NCBI GenBank assembly: GCA_018399745.1
Contig: JAGYNZ010000006.1
Span: 1-64,000, forward strand
DNA: 64,000 bases
Reading direction: 5' to 3'
From: Deltaproteobacteria bacterium
GTDB lineage: Bacteria > Desulfobacterota > Dissulfuribacteria > Dissulfuribacterales > UBA3076
A program made the translations under genes and the position numbers. A model generated the notes under the pieces. That model made no database searches, had not been told where the DNA came from, and saw nothing but the letters and a program-made list of their open reading frames with translations. The stretch's first letter is position 1, and each line of letters opens with the position of its first letter. This document shows, piece by piece, positions 54,195 to 63,999 of this stretch.

Positions 54195-55052
54195 TCAGTA
54201 AATTTTCCGCCGGGCCAGATTCGAGCCGATGACAGAGAATGTATTTTCAGCGATAAACAAAGCGGCCGGATCAATGGTAAACACGATTTCTTCCAGTTTT
54301 TTGAGCTGAATATTATTGATTACTGTTAAAACAATCTGTTTCGGTGCTCCGGAATAGCCTCCAACCCCATTGAGAAGAGTCGACCCCATTTTGAAATGTT
54401 GGTTGACCATGGCGGAAATCTCCCTGGATTTGTCTGAAATAACCAGCACCATTTTTCTCTGGCTGAACATGGAAAGGGCATACTCCATTGCAAAGGAGCT
54501 GCAGAAAAGCATTATCATGGAGGCAATAACAAGGTCATTTTCAAAGTATACAAAGCAAAATGTATACAAGACAGCGTTAAAGAAAAAATAAAATTTGCCG
54601 AGACCGATATTGAATTTTTGGTAAAACAATACGCCCATCACATCAAGTCCGCCGTTGGATCCCAGCGACCGCAACACGATGCCGCACCCCAGACCTGACA
54701 TTGCTCCACAGACGACTGCCGCATAAAGCTGGTTATGGATTTTAAACGTTACCTCCAAAAGTGCATAAATGACGGTAAATATAATCATGGCATAAAAGGA
54801 ATATAGCAGAAACCGTTTGCTGATAAATTTCCAGGCTATTATAAATAGCGGAATATTGAACAACAGATACCAGATACTGGGGTGCCCCAGGCCACCGGCA
54901 AAATAAACCAGAGATGCCGCACCGAAAATCCCGCCGGGAATAAAGGCGTGTTCAAAGGCTATCCCTTTCAGCGCCAGAGCAATAATGAACGAACCGGCGG
55001 TGATAAGAAACAGGTTCCAGAGAACCGAATTTGTGATTCGGGTATCTACCAT
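54195..55052 (-). CDS. YitT family membrane protein
   Basis: 285 residues. Five to six hydrophobic segments (for example LITAGSFIIALALKGIAF and GLGCGIVLRSLGSNGGLDVMGVLF), and a C-terminal cytosolic domain of the DUF2179 type (MVLVISDKSREISAMVNQHF, then LTVINNIQLKKLEEIVFTIDP), fit the YitT family. Function is unknown; some members are near osmotic genes. It lies 57 bases downstream of ectC on the same strand and may be part of the ectoine operon, as exporter or regulator (inference). Confidence 0.88.
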   Translation of the reverse strand: MVDTRITNSVLWNLFLITAGSFIIALALKGIAFEHAFIPGGIFGAASLVYFAGGLGHPSIWYLLFNIPLFIIAWKFISKRFLLYSFYAMIIFTVIYALLEVTFKIHNQLYAAVVCGAMSGLGCGIVLRSLGSNGGLDVMGVLFYQKFNIGLGKFYFFFNAVLYTFCFVYFENDLVIASMIMLFCSSFAMEYALSMFSQRKMVLVISDKSREISAMVNQHFKMGSTLLNGVGGYSGAPKQIVLTVINNIQLKKLEEIVFTIDPAALFIAENTFSVIGSNLARRKIY

Positions 55053-55109
55053 CTATGATTCTTTTTCGATTATCATTACTCAAACTCAGCCTTGACGTAA
55101 CCAAAAAAG

Positions 55110-55505
55110 TCAGTCTCCTACCAGAGGATAGATCCCGTCCTTGTCGTGGACCTCTTTTCCGGTCAGCGGGGGGTTGAACACACAGATCATCCGCATGTCC
55201 GAAAATGCCCGCAAATAGTGCTTCTCATGTGCGTTCAACGCATACATGGTACCATCCTGAATTTTAAAAATTTCTCCGGTTTCAATAACTTCCAGCTCTC
55301 CTTCACCACCCACGCAATAGACCGCCTCCAAGTGATTTTTGTACCAGATAAGTGTCTCCGTTCCGGCAAATATCGTGGTGTCATGAAACGAAAATCCCAT
55401 TGCGTCTTTTTTGAGCAGCAGGCGACGACTAACCCATGTCCCGGTTTTTGAGGAAATGTCATTTTCAGATTCGATAATTTCTTCCAATGTCCTTACAATC
55501 ATCAC
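55110..55505 (-). CDS. ectC: L-ectoine synthase
   Basis: 131 residues of a cupin fold: MIVRTLEEIIESENDI, then DTTIFAGTETLIWYKNHLEAVYC and DGTMYALNAHEKHYLRA. It closes the ring of N-gamma-acetyl-L-2,4-diaminobutyrate to ectoine, a compatible solute. It overlaps ectB by four bases (ATGA), so translation is coupled. The ectABC set indicates adaptation to salt or osmotic stress. Confidence 0.95.
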   Translation of the reverse strand: MMIVRTLEEIIESENDISSKTGTWVSRRLLLKKDAMGFSFHDTTIFAGTETLIWYKNHLEAVYCVGGEGELEVIETGEIFKIQDGTMYALNAHEKHYLRAFSDMRMICVFNPPLTGKEVHDKDGIYPLVGD

Positions 55506-56776
55506 ATTTCCCCTGTAAGTTTCTCCTTTTTTTCTGCGACGAGTTCACCTATGGATTGTTCAACAATTGAAATTCCCTTTAAAAGGGTTTCCTCATCAAT
55601 GACCAGAGGCGGCAGGAATTTTACAACCTGATCGTCCGCACCCGCAAGTTCGATGATCAAACCGTTTTCAAAACATCTTTCCGAAATCTGTGAACAAAAT
55701 CCCCTCTCCGGAACCTCAAGGCCGAATATCATACCGCGTCCCCGAACCGTTGCATCGAGTTCCGGAAATTTTTCCACAATCGCCTTAATTTTTTTTCTCA
55801 TTAGCTCTGACTTGTATTTAACGGCATTGCTCAAATCCAGATTGTCCCAGTAATGAAGGGCTTCATAGGATGCCACAAACGCCAGGTTGTTGCCCCGAAA
55901 GGTGCCCGTATGCTCACCCGGCTTCCACTGGTCCAGATCATGTCGGAAAAGCAGAAGCGCCAGCGGCAGACCGGCGCCGATGGCCTTGGACAGAGTTACC
56001 ATATCCGGCTTGATGCCGGAGTCTTCAAAACTAAAGAAGTCACCGGTCCGCCCATTACCCACCTGAATATCATCAATAATGAGCAAAATATCAAATTCAT
56101 AACACACCTGTGACAGCTCCCTAAGCCATTCTGCACTGGCAATGTGAACTCCTCCTTCCGCCTGTATGGTCTCTACTATCACGGCAGCCGGCAGATCAAG
56201 CCCGCTGCTGTTATCGGTAAGCATTTTCCGGAAAAAATCCATAGTGCTGAAATCCGGTCCTAAATAACTGTCATAGGGCATAAAGCTGACATTTGAGCGG
56301 CTGATGTACGCCTCATCTCGATAAAAGTTATTTCCGGTAATGGAGAGAGCACCCATGGTAAGCCCGTGAAATCCATTGGTAAAAGCAACGATGTTTGACC
56401 GTCCTTTGACCATACGGGCCAGTTTAATCGCAGTTTCCACGGAGTTGGTGCCGGTAGGACCGGTAAACTGGACCTTGTATTCCAGATTCCGCGGCTGCAG
56501 AATGGTGTCATAAAGCTTTGTCAAAAATCTCTTTTTTGCGGTTGTTGCCATATCCAGGGTATGATGCGGCCCTTTGTTATTAATATATTCAATCAATGCA
56601 TCGTTAATGCGCTTGTTGTTGTGGCCGTAATTGAGAGTTCCCGCCCCGGCAAAAAAATCGATGTACTGTTTGCCCGATTCATCGGTCATTATTGCACCCT
56701 CTGAGGATTCGAAAATTACCGGAAAGGATCGGACATATCCACGGACACGTGATTCTATCTGTTCAAAAATTCTCAT
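55502..56776 (-). CDS. ectB: Diaminobutyrate--2-oxoglutarate transaminase
   Basis: 424 residues of class-III PLP aminotransferase. The PLP-lysine site is MVTLSKAIGAGLPLALL, with DDIQVGNGRTGDFFSFE before it and GPTGTNSVETAIKLAR earlier. It converts L-aspartate-4-semialdehyde to L-2,4-diaminobutyrate with glutamate. AAGGAG precedes the ATG. It sits between ectA and ectC. The substrate aspartate semialdehyde must come from a kinase and dehydrogenase encoded elsewhere; no ask gene is nearby. Confidence 0.96.
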   Translation of the reverse strand: MRIFEQIESRVRGYVRSFPVIFESSEGAIMTDESGKQYIDFFAGAGTLNYGHNNKRINDALIEYINNKGPHHTLDMATTAKKRFLTKLYDTILQPRNLEYKVQFTGPTGTNSVETAIKLARMVKGRSNIVAFTNGFHGLTMGALSITGNNFYRDEAYISRSNVSFMPYDSYLGPDFSTMDFFRKMLTDNSSGLDLPAAVIVETIQAEGGVHIASAEWLRELSQVCYEFDILLIIDDIQVGNGRTGDFFSFEDSGIKPDMVTLSKAIGAGLPLALLLFRHDLDQWKPGEHTGTFRGNNLAFVASYEALHYWDNLDLSNAVKYKSELMRKKIKAIVEKFPELDATVRGRGMIFGLEVPERGFCSQISERCFENGLIIELAGADDQVVKFLPPLVIDEETLLKGISIVEQSIGELVAEKKEKLTGEM

Positions 56777-56799
56777 TAATTTACTCCTTTTCTTAAAAA

Positions 56800-57315
56800 T
56801 TAATTCGAAATCGGGCCTATATGAAAAAGGATTTCGGGCTCATGAACATTTTTTCCAAAATTCTCAGCGGAGAAGAATTCTTTTTCAAATTCAAACGGCG
56901 CATTTAACACTCGGGCCGTGGCCTTAAAAAGATTGACAGATGCCAGGTTTGAGGGGGTGATAGTAGCATCCAGATTTTTAACATTGACTGCTTTAGCTTT
57001 ATTAAAGACATTTACCAGCATCTGGACGCCCAGGCCCCGTCCGCGATGCCTTTCATCAACCGCCACCTGCCAGACAAAAATCGTATCCGGTGAATCAGGC
57101 GGAATGTAACCAGTGACAAATCCGACTACCTGTCCCCGCTTTTTGGCGGCTATACATGTGCTGCCAAAATGACGGCACATGATCAGATAATGGTATATTG
57201 AATTAACATCCAGTGTCTTAGATGCCTTTGCGATTTCCCAAAAATATTTACCGTCCTCGGTGTCTGGGTTTTGAAAAACAATATCATCTGTTTTCAGACA
57301 GTTATCCGTAACCAA
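56800..57315 (-). CDS. ectA: L-2,4-diaminobutyrate N-acetyltransferase
   Basis: 171 residues of GNAT fold: YHYLIMCRHFGSTCIAAKKRG, VGFVTGYIPPDSPDTIFVWQVAVDERHRGRGLG (acetyl-CoA pocket R/Q-x-x-G-x-G), and LDATITPSNLASVNLF. It acetylates diaminobutyrate, the second step to ectoine. The start is a TTG with GGAGGG upstream. First gene of ectABC, with a 23-base gap to ectB. Confidence 0.93.
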   Translation of the reverse strand: MVTDNCLKTDDIVFQNPDTEDGKYFWEIAKASKTLDVNSIYHYLIMCRHFGSTCIAAKKRGQVVGFVTGYIPPDSPDTIFVWQVAVDERHRGRGLGVQMLVNVFNKAKAVNVKNLDATITPSNLASVNLFKATARVLNAPFEFEKEFFSAENFGKNVHEPEILFHIGPISN

Positions 57316-58024
57316 ATTTCCCTCCGGCTATTCATTATGTTTCATTATTTTAAGGATTTAATCTGATCTGATTGAAGTTTCGCAGTTGGAAAAAACGATT
57401 GAGAAGACATTCAACATACTGAAAAAAAACAAAAAATAATTGAAAAAGCAGCTTTGATTTAGTATATTGAAATTGATCAACCTACTAAAAAAACTAAACA
57501 AAGATACGATTATATACTACCTTAACCCATTATCACTTACTCTGCAAAGGGAAATTGCTCAAAGAATTGTTTGCCTGAAATTGGAAATTGAAAGACCATT
57601 GGATGGTTGCATAATGTGATTGAAAAACGTTGCTTATTCTGATTTAATCCGGTCATCTCTTTGGAAGAATAAAGAATCTTGAGATTTTATATACAGTACT
57701 CTCCTTCTCGACACATTGATAATTCCTTGGCCTGCAGCTTCAAATAGTACTATGGAAAAATTAACATGACATGGAAATGCCTTTTTCAGTCCGAACCGTA
57801 AAAAGCGATTTGCTATCGACCCTTCCTGTCAGCACTATCAATATTTTAAAAAATGGCAAAAAAACGGCTTTAAACGACATTACAAGAAGTCGCTCTATAA
57901 GGCTCAAGCGGTATAAAAATATCAATTTTTCATCTGTTGGTATGGTAATTTATATAATAGCATCTCGCGCATGCTGAACATTCGGATATTTTATGAGTCT
58001 AAAAAAAATAGGAGGATTTAAGAA
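57316..58024. other. Divergent intergenic region, ectoine operon and amphi-Trp gene
   Basis: About 700 bases, AT-rich. It should contain the ectoine promoter, but no regulator gene (EctR/CosR) or clear site is seen. A 68-codon ORF at 57771-57977 lacks support. AGGAGG at 58010-58015 belongs to the next gene. Confidence 0.45.
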
Positions 58025-58246
58025 ATGAGTAAACCTGAGAAAGAAATCGAAAAAAAGTACTCACACAACAGACAACAGCTTGCTGAATTCCTTAAGAATC
58101 TCGTTATACAGATTGAGGCAGGGGAAGTAACCATAGGAGAAGAACGAATCCAATTACCTGAAGATGTAATGGATGTGGAATATGGTTTCAAAATAGAGAA
58201 AGGCAAAAGCGAGATAGAGATAGAGGTAAAATGGAAATCAAAATAA
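58025..58246 (+). CDS. Amphi-Trp domain protein
   Basis: 73 residues. It fits the small amphi-Trp family: an N-terminal helix with YSHNRQQLAEFLKNL, then a strand region GEVTIGEERIQLPED, and the closing EIEIEVKWKSK. The family is short, widespread in archaea and bacteria and of unknown function. A strong ribosome binding site (AGGAGG) precedes the ATG. No operon partner. Confidence 0.9.
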   Translation: MSKPEKEIEKKYSHNRQQLAEFLKNLVIQIEAGEVTIGEERIQLPEDVMDVEYGFKIEKGKSEIEIEVKWKSK

Positions 58247-58546
58247 GAACTCAGCGATAGATACATGTCAATCAGGGCTGGAATTTGGCTGACAATTTAC
58301 CACATTTTTCTCAGAACGCAGAAACACCGCTTCTCATTTGATGGAGCGAATTTCGTTCAGCAAAAAAACATTGCCCTGATACAGGTAAACCACAGATTAT
58401 TTTGCGCTGGCTTTTTGACGCTATAGTGAATGTCATTGTTATAGTTCCGTGCTGTTTCAATATTCGCAGCCGGCCTTGGGCAACAGTCTCATTAGTCTAT
58501 GTCATCTGATTATAAACTAAAATAATTCTCATAATACGACCAGATC
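58247..58546. other. Intergenic, no gene seen
   Basis: 300 bases between two plus-strand genes with no gene, terminator or repeat that I can support. Confidence 0.35.
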
Positions 58547-58960
58547 ATGATTTTAGAATGGATTCAAAATAACCAGGAGGTGGTGTGGTGGCTGGGCACT
58601 TTGTCGATCGCAATGTTTATTGGCACGCTAATCGCCATACCCTGTCTGGTAATGAGAATCCCGGACGATTACTATTTGCAGGACGGACGCAAGAGGCCAC
58701 CGATGTTCTATGACAGGAAGGTGCTGCGTATCATTTACCTGATAGCCAAAAACGTCATAGGATATATCTTCATTGGGGTAGGAATCGTTATGCTCGTGTT
58801 ACCCGGCCAGGGTATCCTCACTATGCTGGTAGGGGCAATACTTATAAACTTTCCGGGCAAACAGGGCTTCGTACGCTGGATGGTTTCCAGGCATTCAGTT
58901 CTACGCTCGGTCAATTGGCTGCGTCGCCGCGCCGGGCGCAGGCCCCTAACCGTGAATTGA
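58547..58960 (+). CDS. PGPGW-type transmembrane protein
   Basis: 137 residues with two hydrophobic regions: VVWWLGTLSIAMFIGTLIAI and IGYIFIGVGIVMLVLPGQG, followed by ILTMLVGAILINFPGKQGF, the LPGQG-n-GAxLxxFPGK pattern of the PGPGW family. The C-terminus is basic (RSVNWLRRRAGRRP). Small inner-membrane proteins of this type have no known function. Monocistronic; no clear ribosome binding site. Confidence 0.8.
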   Translation: MILEWIQNNQEVVWWLGTLSIAMFIGTLIAIPCLVMRIPDDYYLQDGRKRPPMFYDRKVLRIIYLIAKNVIGYIFIGVGIVMLVLPGQGILTMLVGAILINFPGKQGFVRWMVSRHSVLRSVNWLRRRAGRRPLTVN

Positions 58961-59199
58961 CGGTCTTTCTTTCCGGTGTTAATTTTTCTTGATGGTAAAA
59001 ATATTGCCGATTCCAGTAGTTTCCGGATCATAGAAACAGGTTGATTCTCCTGTGCTGATTAAGGTATATCGTCATTGAAAATTCCCTGGTCTGGAGCCTG
59101 TAATCGTGCCATGGAAATCAGTATATGGTCCTCGGGATCACAAAAAACCATCTGCTATTATGATAACCAGGCCACCTAATTAAACTTCACCTTCAGTGC

Positions 59200-60846
59200 T
59201 TATTTGATTTCCCTTGTTTTCATAAATTTGATCTCAGGCCATTTTTCCAGCACGAATCCCAACCGCCATTCTCCATCCGCCAGATAGGTCAGGTTGCCTT
59301 CTGCATCCAATGCCAGGTTGCGCTGGTTCGCCCTTTTGAATTCAGCCAGCCGTTTTCTGTTCTCGCACCCAACCCAGCGGGCGGTGGCATAATCGACCTG
59401 GTCATAAGCAGCATCCACGCCATACTCGGCTTTGAGCCGTGCCATGGTCACGTCGAATTGAAGCACACCAACGGCCCCCAGAATGAATTCATTTCCCAGA
59501 AGTGGATGGAAAACCTGCACTGCACCTTCCTCAACCAATTGGATCAACCCCTTGTGGAGCTGTTTGGACTTCAGTGGCGATTTGAGGTGTATACGGCGGA
59601 AATGCTCAGGCGCGAAATTCGGTATGCCGGTGAAACTAAGCGGCTCCTTTTTTGAGAAGGTGTCACCGATTTTGATCGTGCCGTGGTTATGGATGCCGAT
59701 GATGTCGCCGGGCCAGGCATCCTCAACAAGGGAGCGGTCTTGGGCCATGAAGATGACCGGATTGGCGACTTGAATGTCTTTGCCGAGACGGTGATGACGC
59801 ACCTTCATGCCTCGCTGAAAGCGACCTGAGCAAATGCGCAGAAAGGCAATCCGGTCGCGGTGCGCAGGGTCCATGTTGGCCTGGATCTTGAAGACGAATC
59901 CTGAGAACTCCTCTTCTTCAGGTGAGACTATGCGGGTGGTGGTCGACCTGGGTTTTGGGGATGGAGCCACCTCTACGAAGGTGTCGAGCAGTTCACGCAC
60001 ACCGAAATTGTTGATTGCGCTACCGAAAAAAACAGGAGTCTGGTTGCCTTTCAGAAACTCCTGCAGCTCAAAAGAGTTGGCCGCACCCTCCAGCAGGGCC
60101 ACATCGTCGCGCAGTTCTTCTGCCTGTCTGCCCAGAATTTCATCCAGTAGCGGTTCACTCAAATCATGTATGGTAACCGTGTCCTCCGGCAGACTTTTCC
60201 GGCCGGGGTTAAAAAGGACCAGTTCCCTGCGATGAAGATTGTAGATGCCCTTGAAGCGTTTTCCCATTCCGATGGGCCAGGAAAGAGGTGCGCACTCTAT
60301 CTGCAGGGTCTCTTCGATATCATCCAGGATATCAAGGGGGGCCAAACCTTCGCGGTCAAGCTTGTTGATGAAGCTCAGGATGGGCGTATTGCGCATCCGG
60401 CAGACCTCCATCAGCTTTCGGGTTTGTGTCTCCACGCCCTTTACGCTGTCTATCACCATGACCGCGCTGTCCACAGCAGTCAACACCCGGTAAGTATCTT
60501 CGGAAAAATCCTGGTGGCCGGGCGTATCCAGGAGATTGATCTCAAAATCACGGTAGTTAAATTTCATGACCGAACTGGTCACTGATATCCCGCGCTCCTG
60601 TTCGATGGTCATCCAGTCGCTAGTAGCGTGACGGTCGGCCTTTCGAGCCTTAACCGAGCCCGCCATCTGGATGGCGCCGCCAAACAGGAGCAGTTTTTCG
60701 GTCAGGGTGGTCTTGCCGGCATCCGGATGGCTGATAATGCCAAAGGTACGGCGACGGTTGATTTCTTTTTTGCAGGATACGTCACATAGGCTTTTCATAT
60801 TTATGTTTTTATGAGGTGTCGGCTTTTCCGCGGCCAAGATCGCCAC
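59200..60846 (-). CDS. prfC: Peptide chain release factor 3
   Basis: 548 residues in the longest frame; the family usually starts at the internal ATG near 60798 ([17 protein letters not shown]). GTPase motifs: [16 protein letters not shown] (G1), [14 protein letters not shown] (G3), NKLD (G4); the RF3-specific parts follow ([27 protein letters not shown] and [23 protein letters not shown]). It releases RF1/RF2 from the ribosome after termination using GTP. Full length. Confidence 0.96.
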   Translation of the reverse strand: MAILAAEKPTPHKNINMKSLCDVSCKKEINRRRTFGIISHPDAGKTTLTEKLLLFGGAIQMAGSVKARKADRHATSDWMTIEQERGISVTSSVMKFNYRDFEINLLDTPGHQDFSEDTYRVLTAVDSAVMVIDSVKGVETQTRKLMEVCRMRNTPILSFINKLDREGLAPLDILDDIEETLQIECAPLSWPIGMGKRFKGIYNLHRRELVLFNPGRKSLPEDTVTIHDLSEPLLDEILGRQAEELRDDVALLEGAANSFELQEFLKGNQTPVFFGSAINNFGVRELLDTFVEVAPSPKPRSTTTRIVSPEEEEFSGFVFKIQANMDPAHRDRIAFLRICSGRFQRGMKVRHHRLGKDIQVANPVIFMAQDRSLVEDAWPGDIIGIHNHGTIKIGDTFSKKEPLSFTGIPNFAPEHFRRIHLKSPLKSKQLHKGLIQLVEEGAVQVFHPLLGNEFILGAVGVLQFDVTMARLKAEYGVDAAYDQVDYATARWVGCENRKRLAEFKRANQRNLALDAEGNLTYLADGEWRLGFVLEKWPEIKFMKTREIK

Positions 60847-61614
60847 GTGCCGTAAAAATTTAATGGTCGCAGATTATGCCCGTTTCAAAAGAAACACACG
60901 GTACATACAGATAGCCCAAGACGGCACAGCAACCCAAGTCGGAAGCTGGCATGACGAGAAGGCGCCCGTTCTGCCCCTCAATACGAAGGATCTGTTCGGA
61001 CACGCGACTAGACTGAAGGCACAGACCCTTGATTACAACAAAGGGATGAATTTAGTTATATCTCTCCCTGGACTAAGAACTGTTTAACTTTTTCCGGCAG
61101 AGATAATCCTGATCAGGGTGGTGTCTGGCAGAAAAGCGCATGGCTATGCGCGACAGACAAAAGCGGGCAAATCCATGTTGCAAAACCGAAAGATATTCTA
61201 AACTTATTCATGACAACAGTTAATTAGATTATTTTATTAAACCTGTCAACAGAATATTCAGTAATGCAAAGGAACGTATCGCTTTCACCGCCCCCAAAGA
61301 AACGGTTGATGGGGGCGGCATTCCCATAAGCATCAGTCTCAAGAAAAAGAATTATGGGCCTTTTATGTAGCTTTCTTTCGGGAAAAATTCAGTGTCTGAA
61401 AAGCACCATATACCTGAAATCGGAGGCCTATGATTTTTTCATTGACCGAAGTTCTACCTGTTTTTAGGTTAAAGCCATCCTTTAAGGGAAAAATAATGCC
61501 AGTGCCTGTATTCGATATTGTTTATTATTATTTTGACATTGTATGTAAGATGGATCCCGTGTTTCACGCTTTTGTCTGTCATTCCAGGCCTCGTTTACAT
61601 CTCTCTCGGTTCGC
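60847..61614. other. Gene-poor region with a possible frameshifted ORF
   Basis: About 770 bases. A plus-strand ORF 60863-61087 (74 codons; QIAQDGTATQVGSWHDEKAP) ends at a stop, but a neighbouring frame immediately continues with coding-like text (SGRDNPDQGGVWQKSAWLCA, then DKSGQIHVAKPKDIL) to a stop at 61225-61227. They could be one frameshifted gene of unknown family. The rest of the region has no gene. Confidence 0.3.
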
Positions 61615-62166
61615 ATGACTATAATTGATCTGGTAATCATCGGCATTGTTATTGGGTCGAACAATCTCGCCGTTGCTTTGGCCCTGGGAGCCCTGGGACA
61701 GGCATCGAAACGATATCGAGTGATGCTGGTCTTCGGTCTGTTTGAGTTCTGGGTGCCCCTTATAGGCATCTGGCTTGGTGCTGAGGCGGCCAGGGCTATT
61801 GCTTTGCAGACTAACTTCATTGGGGGCGTATTGCTTTTTGGACTTGGCCTGCTGGGTGTGATCGGGGCTATCCTCAATCGTCGGAAAGACGAAAAGCTGG
61901 CCCGATATGTTACACGGTGGCGTGGACTGATATTGCTGGCAGCAGGGCTGAGCATTGACAATCTAATCGTAAGTTTTAGTCTGGGTCTCGGCAAGGTCGA
62001 ACCATTAACCCTGGCCAGTACCATTGCCTTTTTTTCCGTGTTGTTTACGTGGCTTGGTATGCGGCTTGGCCGCGAATCGCGCCGTAATTGGGAACGTACA
62101 GCCAAGTTCGGCTCAGGCCTGTTGCTGATGGGGTTGGGTGTGGCCAGTTTCCTGGGCTGGTTTTGA
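61615..62166 (+). CDS. MntP-like manganese efflux family membrane protein
   Basis: 183 residues, six hydrophobic segments. The two repeats of the MntP fold show the marker text: IGSNNLAVALALGALGQ (MntP has MDAF at this place) and AGLSIDNLIVSFSLGLG (MntP has LDAMAVG). In repeat 1 the conserved Asp is Asn, in repeat 2 Asp is kept. So it is an MntP relative; whether it exports Mn2+ is open. No Mn-riboswitch was recognised upstream. Confidence 0.72.
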   Translation: MTIIDLVIIGIVIGSNNLAVALALGALGQASKRYRVMLVFGLFEFWVPLIGIWLGAEAARAIALQTNFIGGVLLFGLGLLGVIGAILNRRKDEKLARYVTRWRGLILLAAGLSIDNLIVSFSLGLGKVEPLTLASTIAFFSVLFTWLGMRLGRESRRNWERTAKFGSGLLLMGLGVASFLGWF

Positions 62167-62344
62167 CATGACTGCCGGATTATGAACCGCCGCACTGGCT
62201 ACTGAAAACATGGTTGTAAATTATTAAAAAGCAGATAAATCTATAAAAAGCCGGTAATTTACAAGCAACTTATTTTATAATATCTTAATAAATAATTTAT
62301 TACCCTACGGCTCTCTTAATAACAACCCGGAGAAATATCCGGCA

Positions 62345-62722
62345 ATGTTCAACTTTCAAAGAATAGCAGAAAACCGGATCAAAGAAGCTATTGAGCGAGG
62401 AGACCTTGACGACATTGAGGGTAAAGGCAAACCGCTGGTCTTTGAAGACGACTCGTTAATACCTCCAGATCTCCGGATGGCATACAAAATACTCAGAAAT
62501 GCCGGTTTTATACCCCCGGAGCTCCAAAACGAAAAGGAAATCAAGACTGCGATAGACCTGTTGGAAAGCCTGGAGGATGAGCAGGAACGTTACAGACAGG
62601 CCCAGAAAGTAAACCTTATGGTTACCAAAATCAACATGTCACGCAAGAGGCCCGTCAACCTGGAAAAGGATCAGATCTATTACCGCAAAGTAGTAGAACG
62701 CACGACAGTCAGAAAAAAGTAG
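62345..62722 (+). CDS. DUF1992 / DnaJ-homologue-C28-type protein
   Basis: 125 residues. The DUF1992 signature is clear: QRIAENRIKEAIERGDLDDI, then GKGKPLVFEDDSLIPPDLRMAYKILRNAGF, with PPELQNEKEI. The family is also found as the conserved domain of DnaJ homologue C member 28; its function is unknown. A weak CCGG-AGAAAT site precedes the ATG. Convergent with the asparagine synthetase gene, stops 11 bases apart. Confidence 0.9.
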   Translation: MFNFQRIAENRIKEAIERGDLDDIEGKGKPLVFEDDSLIPPDLRMAYKILRNAGFIPPELQNEKEIKTAIDLLESLEDEQERYRQAQKVNLMVTKINMSRKRPVNLEKDQIYYRKVVERTTVRKK

Positions 62723-62733
62723 GGCATTCTATA

Positions 62734-63999
62734 TTAGAAAAGTGGCTCCTGAGCCAGGAACTTTTCCCACAATATCTGCGTAGATAATATCCCCAAAAAT
62801 CCGGCATTGTCTCTGAAACCCAGTTGTCCACCCTTAGCGCATTTATTCAGAAGTTTGCCCACCCTTGACACATCAAAATAACCGCTTCTGGATAGCCTGT
62901 GAGGTGAAAGGATTTCATAAATCTTAGAGACATCCGGTCGGTCTAAAAAACTTTCCTTGTTTGGAGCCAGATAAGGCCGTTTGGGACGACTTGCTATCTC
63001 TACAGGAAGAAGCTTTTCAAAGGCCTTGCGTAATATATATTTTTCATTTAGGCCCCTAAGCTTTAAGTGCGGCGGAATTCGTGTTGTCAGAGATATCACA
63101 TTCGGATCAAGAAAAGGGTATCTTCCTTCAATCGAGTGACCCATGGTCATTCTTTCCCCCTGGGAACTCAAAAGATACTCTGACAGGAGCAAACGGGTTT
63201 CAAGGAACTGGGCCTGATGTAACGAGTGCCATGAGAAAAAGGTATCGGGCACACTGGCCTTGAGTTCTTCAACGGGATCGTAATCCCCGATGGATTCCTT
63301 GAGATTTTGACTGAAATAGGCAGTAAGTGCCCTGGTATTGTTCCATGTAGGACGGTGGGAATAGCCAAAGGTATTGGTAGGAAGAAGGTCCTTGTGATAA
63401 AAAGCCGTGAGCATACGCCCGGCCTTTGTGTTAGCCAGAGGTTCATGCGGATAAAGGCGGTTCAGAAGCTGAGGTCTTCGAAGACTATCAGGGGCTTTTG
63501 CCCAGAAACGGCGTATTTTATCTTCTTTGAAGAGGTCATAGCCTCCAAAAAGCTCATCTGCCCCTTCTCCAGTGAGGACTACTTTAAAACCCGCTTTTTG
63601 CACCAGCTCAGAGAGAAAAAACAGTGGGGCCGGAGCTGCCCTTAAGATCGGTCTTTCGCCATGCATGATCACTTCTGGAAAGACCTGACCGATCTGATGG
63701 TTTTTTACCCTTACCGCATTATAGTGTACCCCTATTGAATTAGCTAATCTCTGCTGAAATGCAGATTCGTCATAGGATGCATCTGCAAAGGCCAGGGAAA
63801 AGGCCTCTATTGGTGTTGATGTTAGTTTTTTAACTATGGAGGCGGTAATGGAGGAATCCAGGCCACCGGAGAGATATACTCCAACCGGCACGTCTGATCT
63901 GAGACGAAGGCGGACTGATGCAACCAAGGCATCTTCAACTTCTTCCGCCCAGGCTGCTTCTGATTTTTTATTATCTTCTTCTCCCTGCTTTGGAAAATC
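62734..63999 (-). CDS. Asparagine synthetase (glutamine-hydrolysing), C-terminal part
   Basis: 422 codons in frame to the right window edge; the N-terminal glutaminase domain is outside. GVYLSGGLDSSITASIV holds the ATP pyrophosphatase SGGxDS motif, followed by LTGEGADELFGGYDLF and MTMGHSIEGRYPFLDPNV, typical of AsnB-type synthases. A TTG at 63927 is an internal codon, not the start: the frame continues upstream with EEVEDALVASVR. It makes Asn from Asp and Gln, or acts in polysaccharide/amidation pathways, as many AsnB paralogues do. Confidence 0.9.
   Translation of the reverse strand, partial: DFPKQGEEDNKKSEAAWAEEVEDALVASVRLRLRSDVPVGVYLSGGLDSSITASIVKKLTSTPIEAFSLAFADASYDESAFQQRLANSIGVHYNAVRVKNHQIGQVFPEVIMHGERPILRAAPAPLFFLSELVQKAGFKVVLTGEGADELFGGYDLFKEDKIRRFWAKAPDSLRRPQLLNRLYPHEPLANTKAGRMLTAFYHKDLLPTNTFGYSHRPTWNNTRALTAYFSQNLKESIGDYDPVEELKASVPDTFFSWHSLHQAQFLETRLLLSEYLLSSQGERMTMGHSIEGRYPFLDPNVISLTTRIPPHLKLRGLNEKYILRKAFEKLLPVEIASRPKRPYLAPNKESFLDRPDVSKIYEILSPHRLSRSGYFDVSRVGKLLNKCAKGGQLGFRDNAGFLGILSTQILWEKFLAQEPLF

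Noticed and set aside
57771..57977. 68-codon ORF before the amphi-Trp gene
   Set aside because: No ribosome binding site, no conserved motif.
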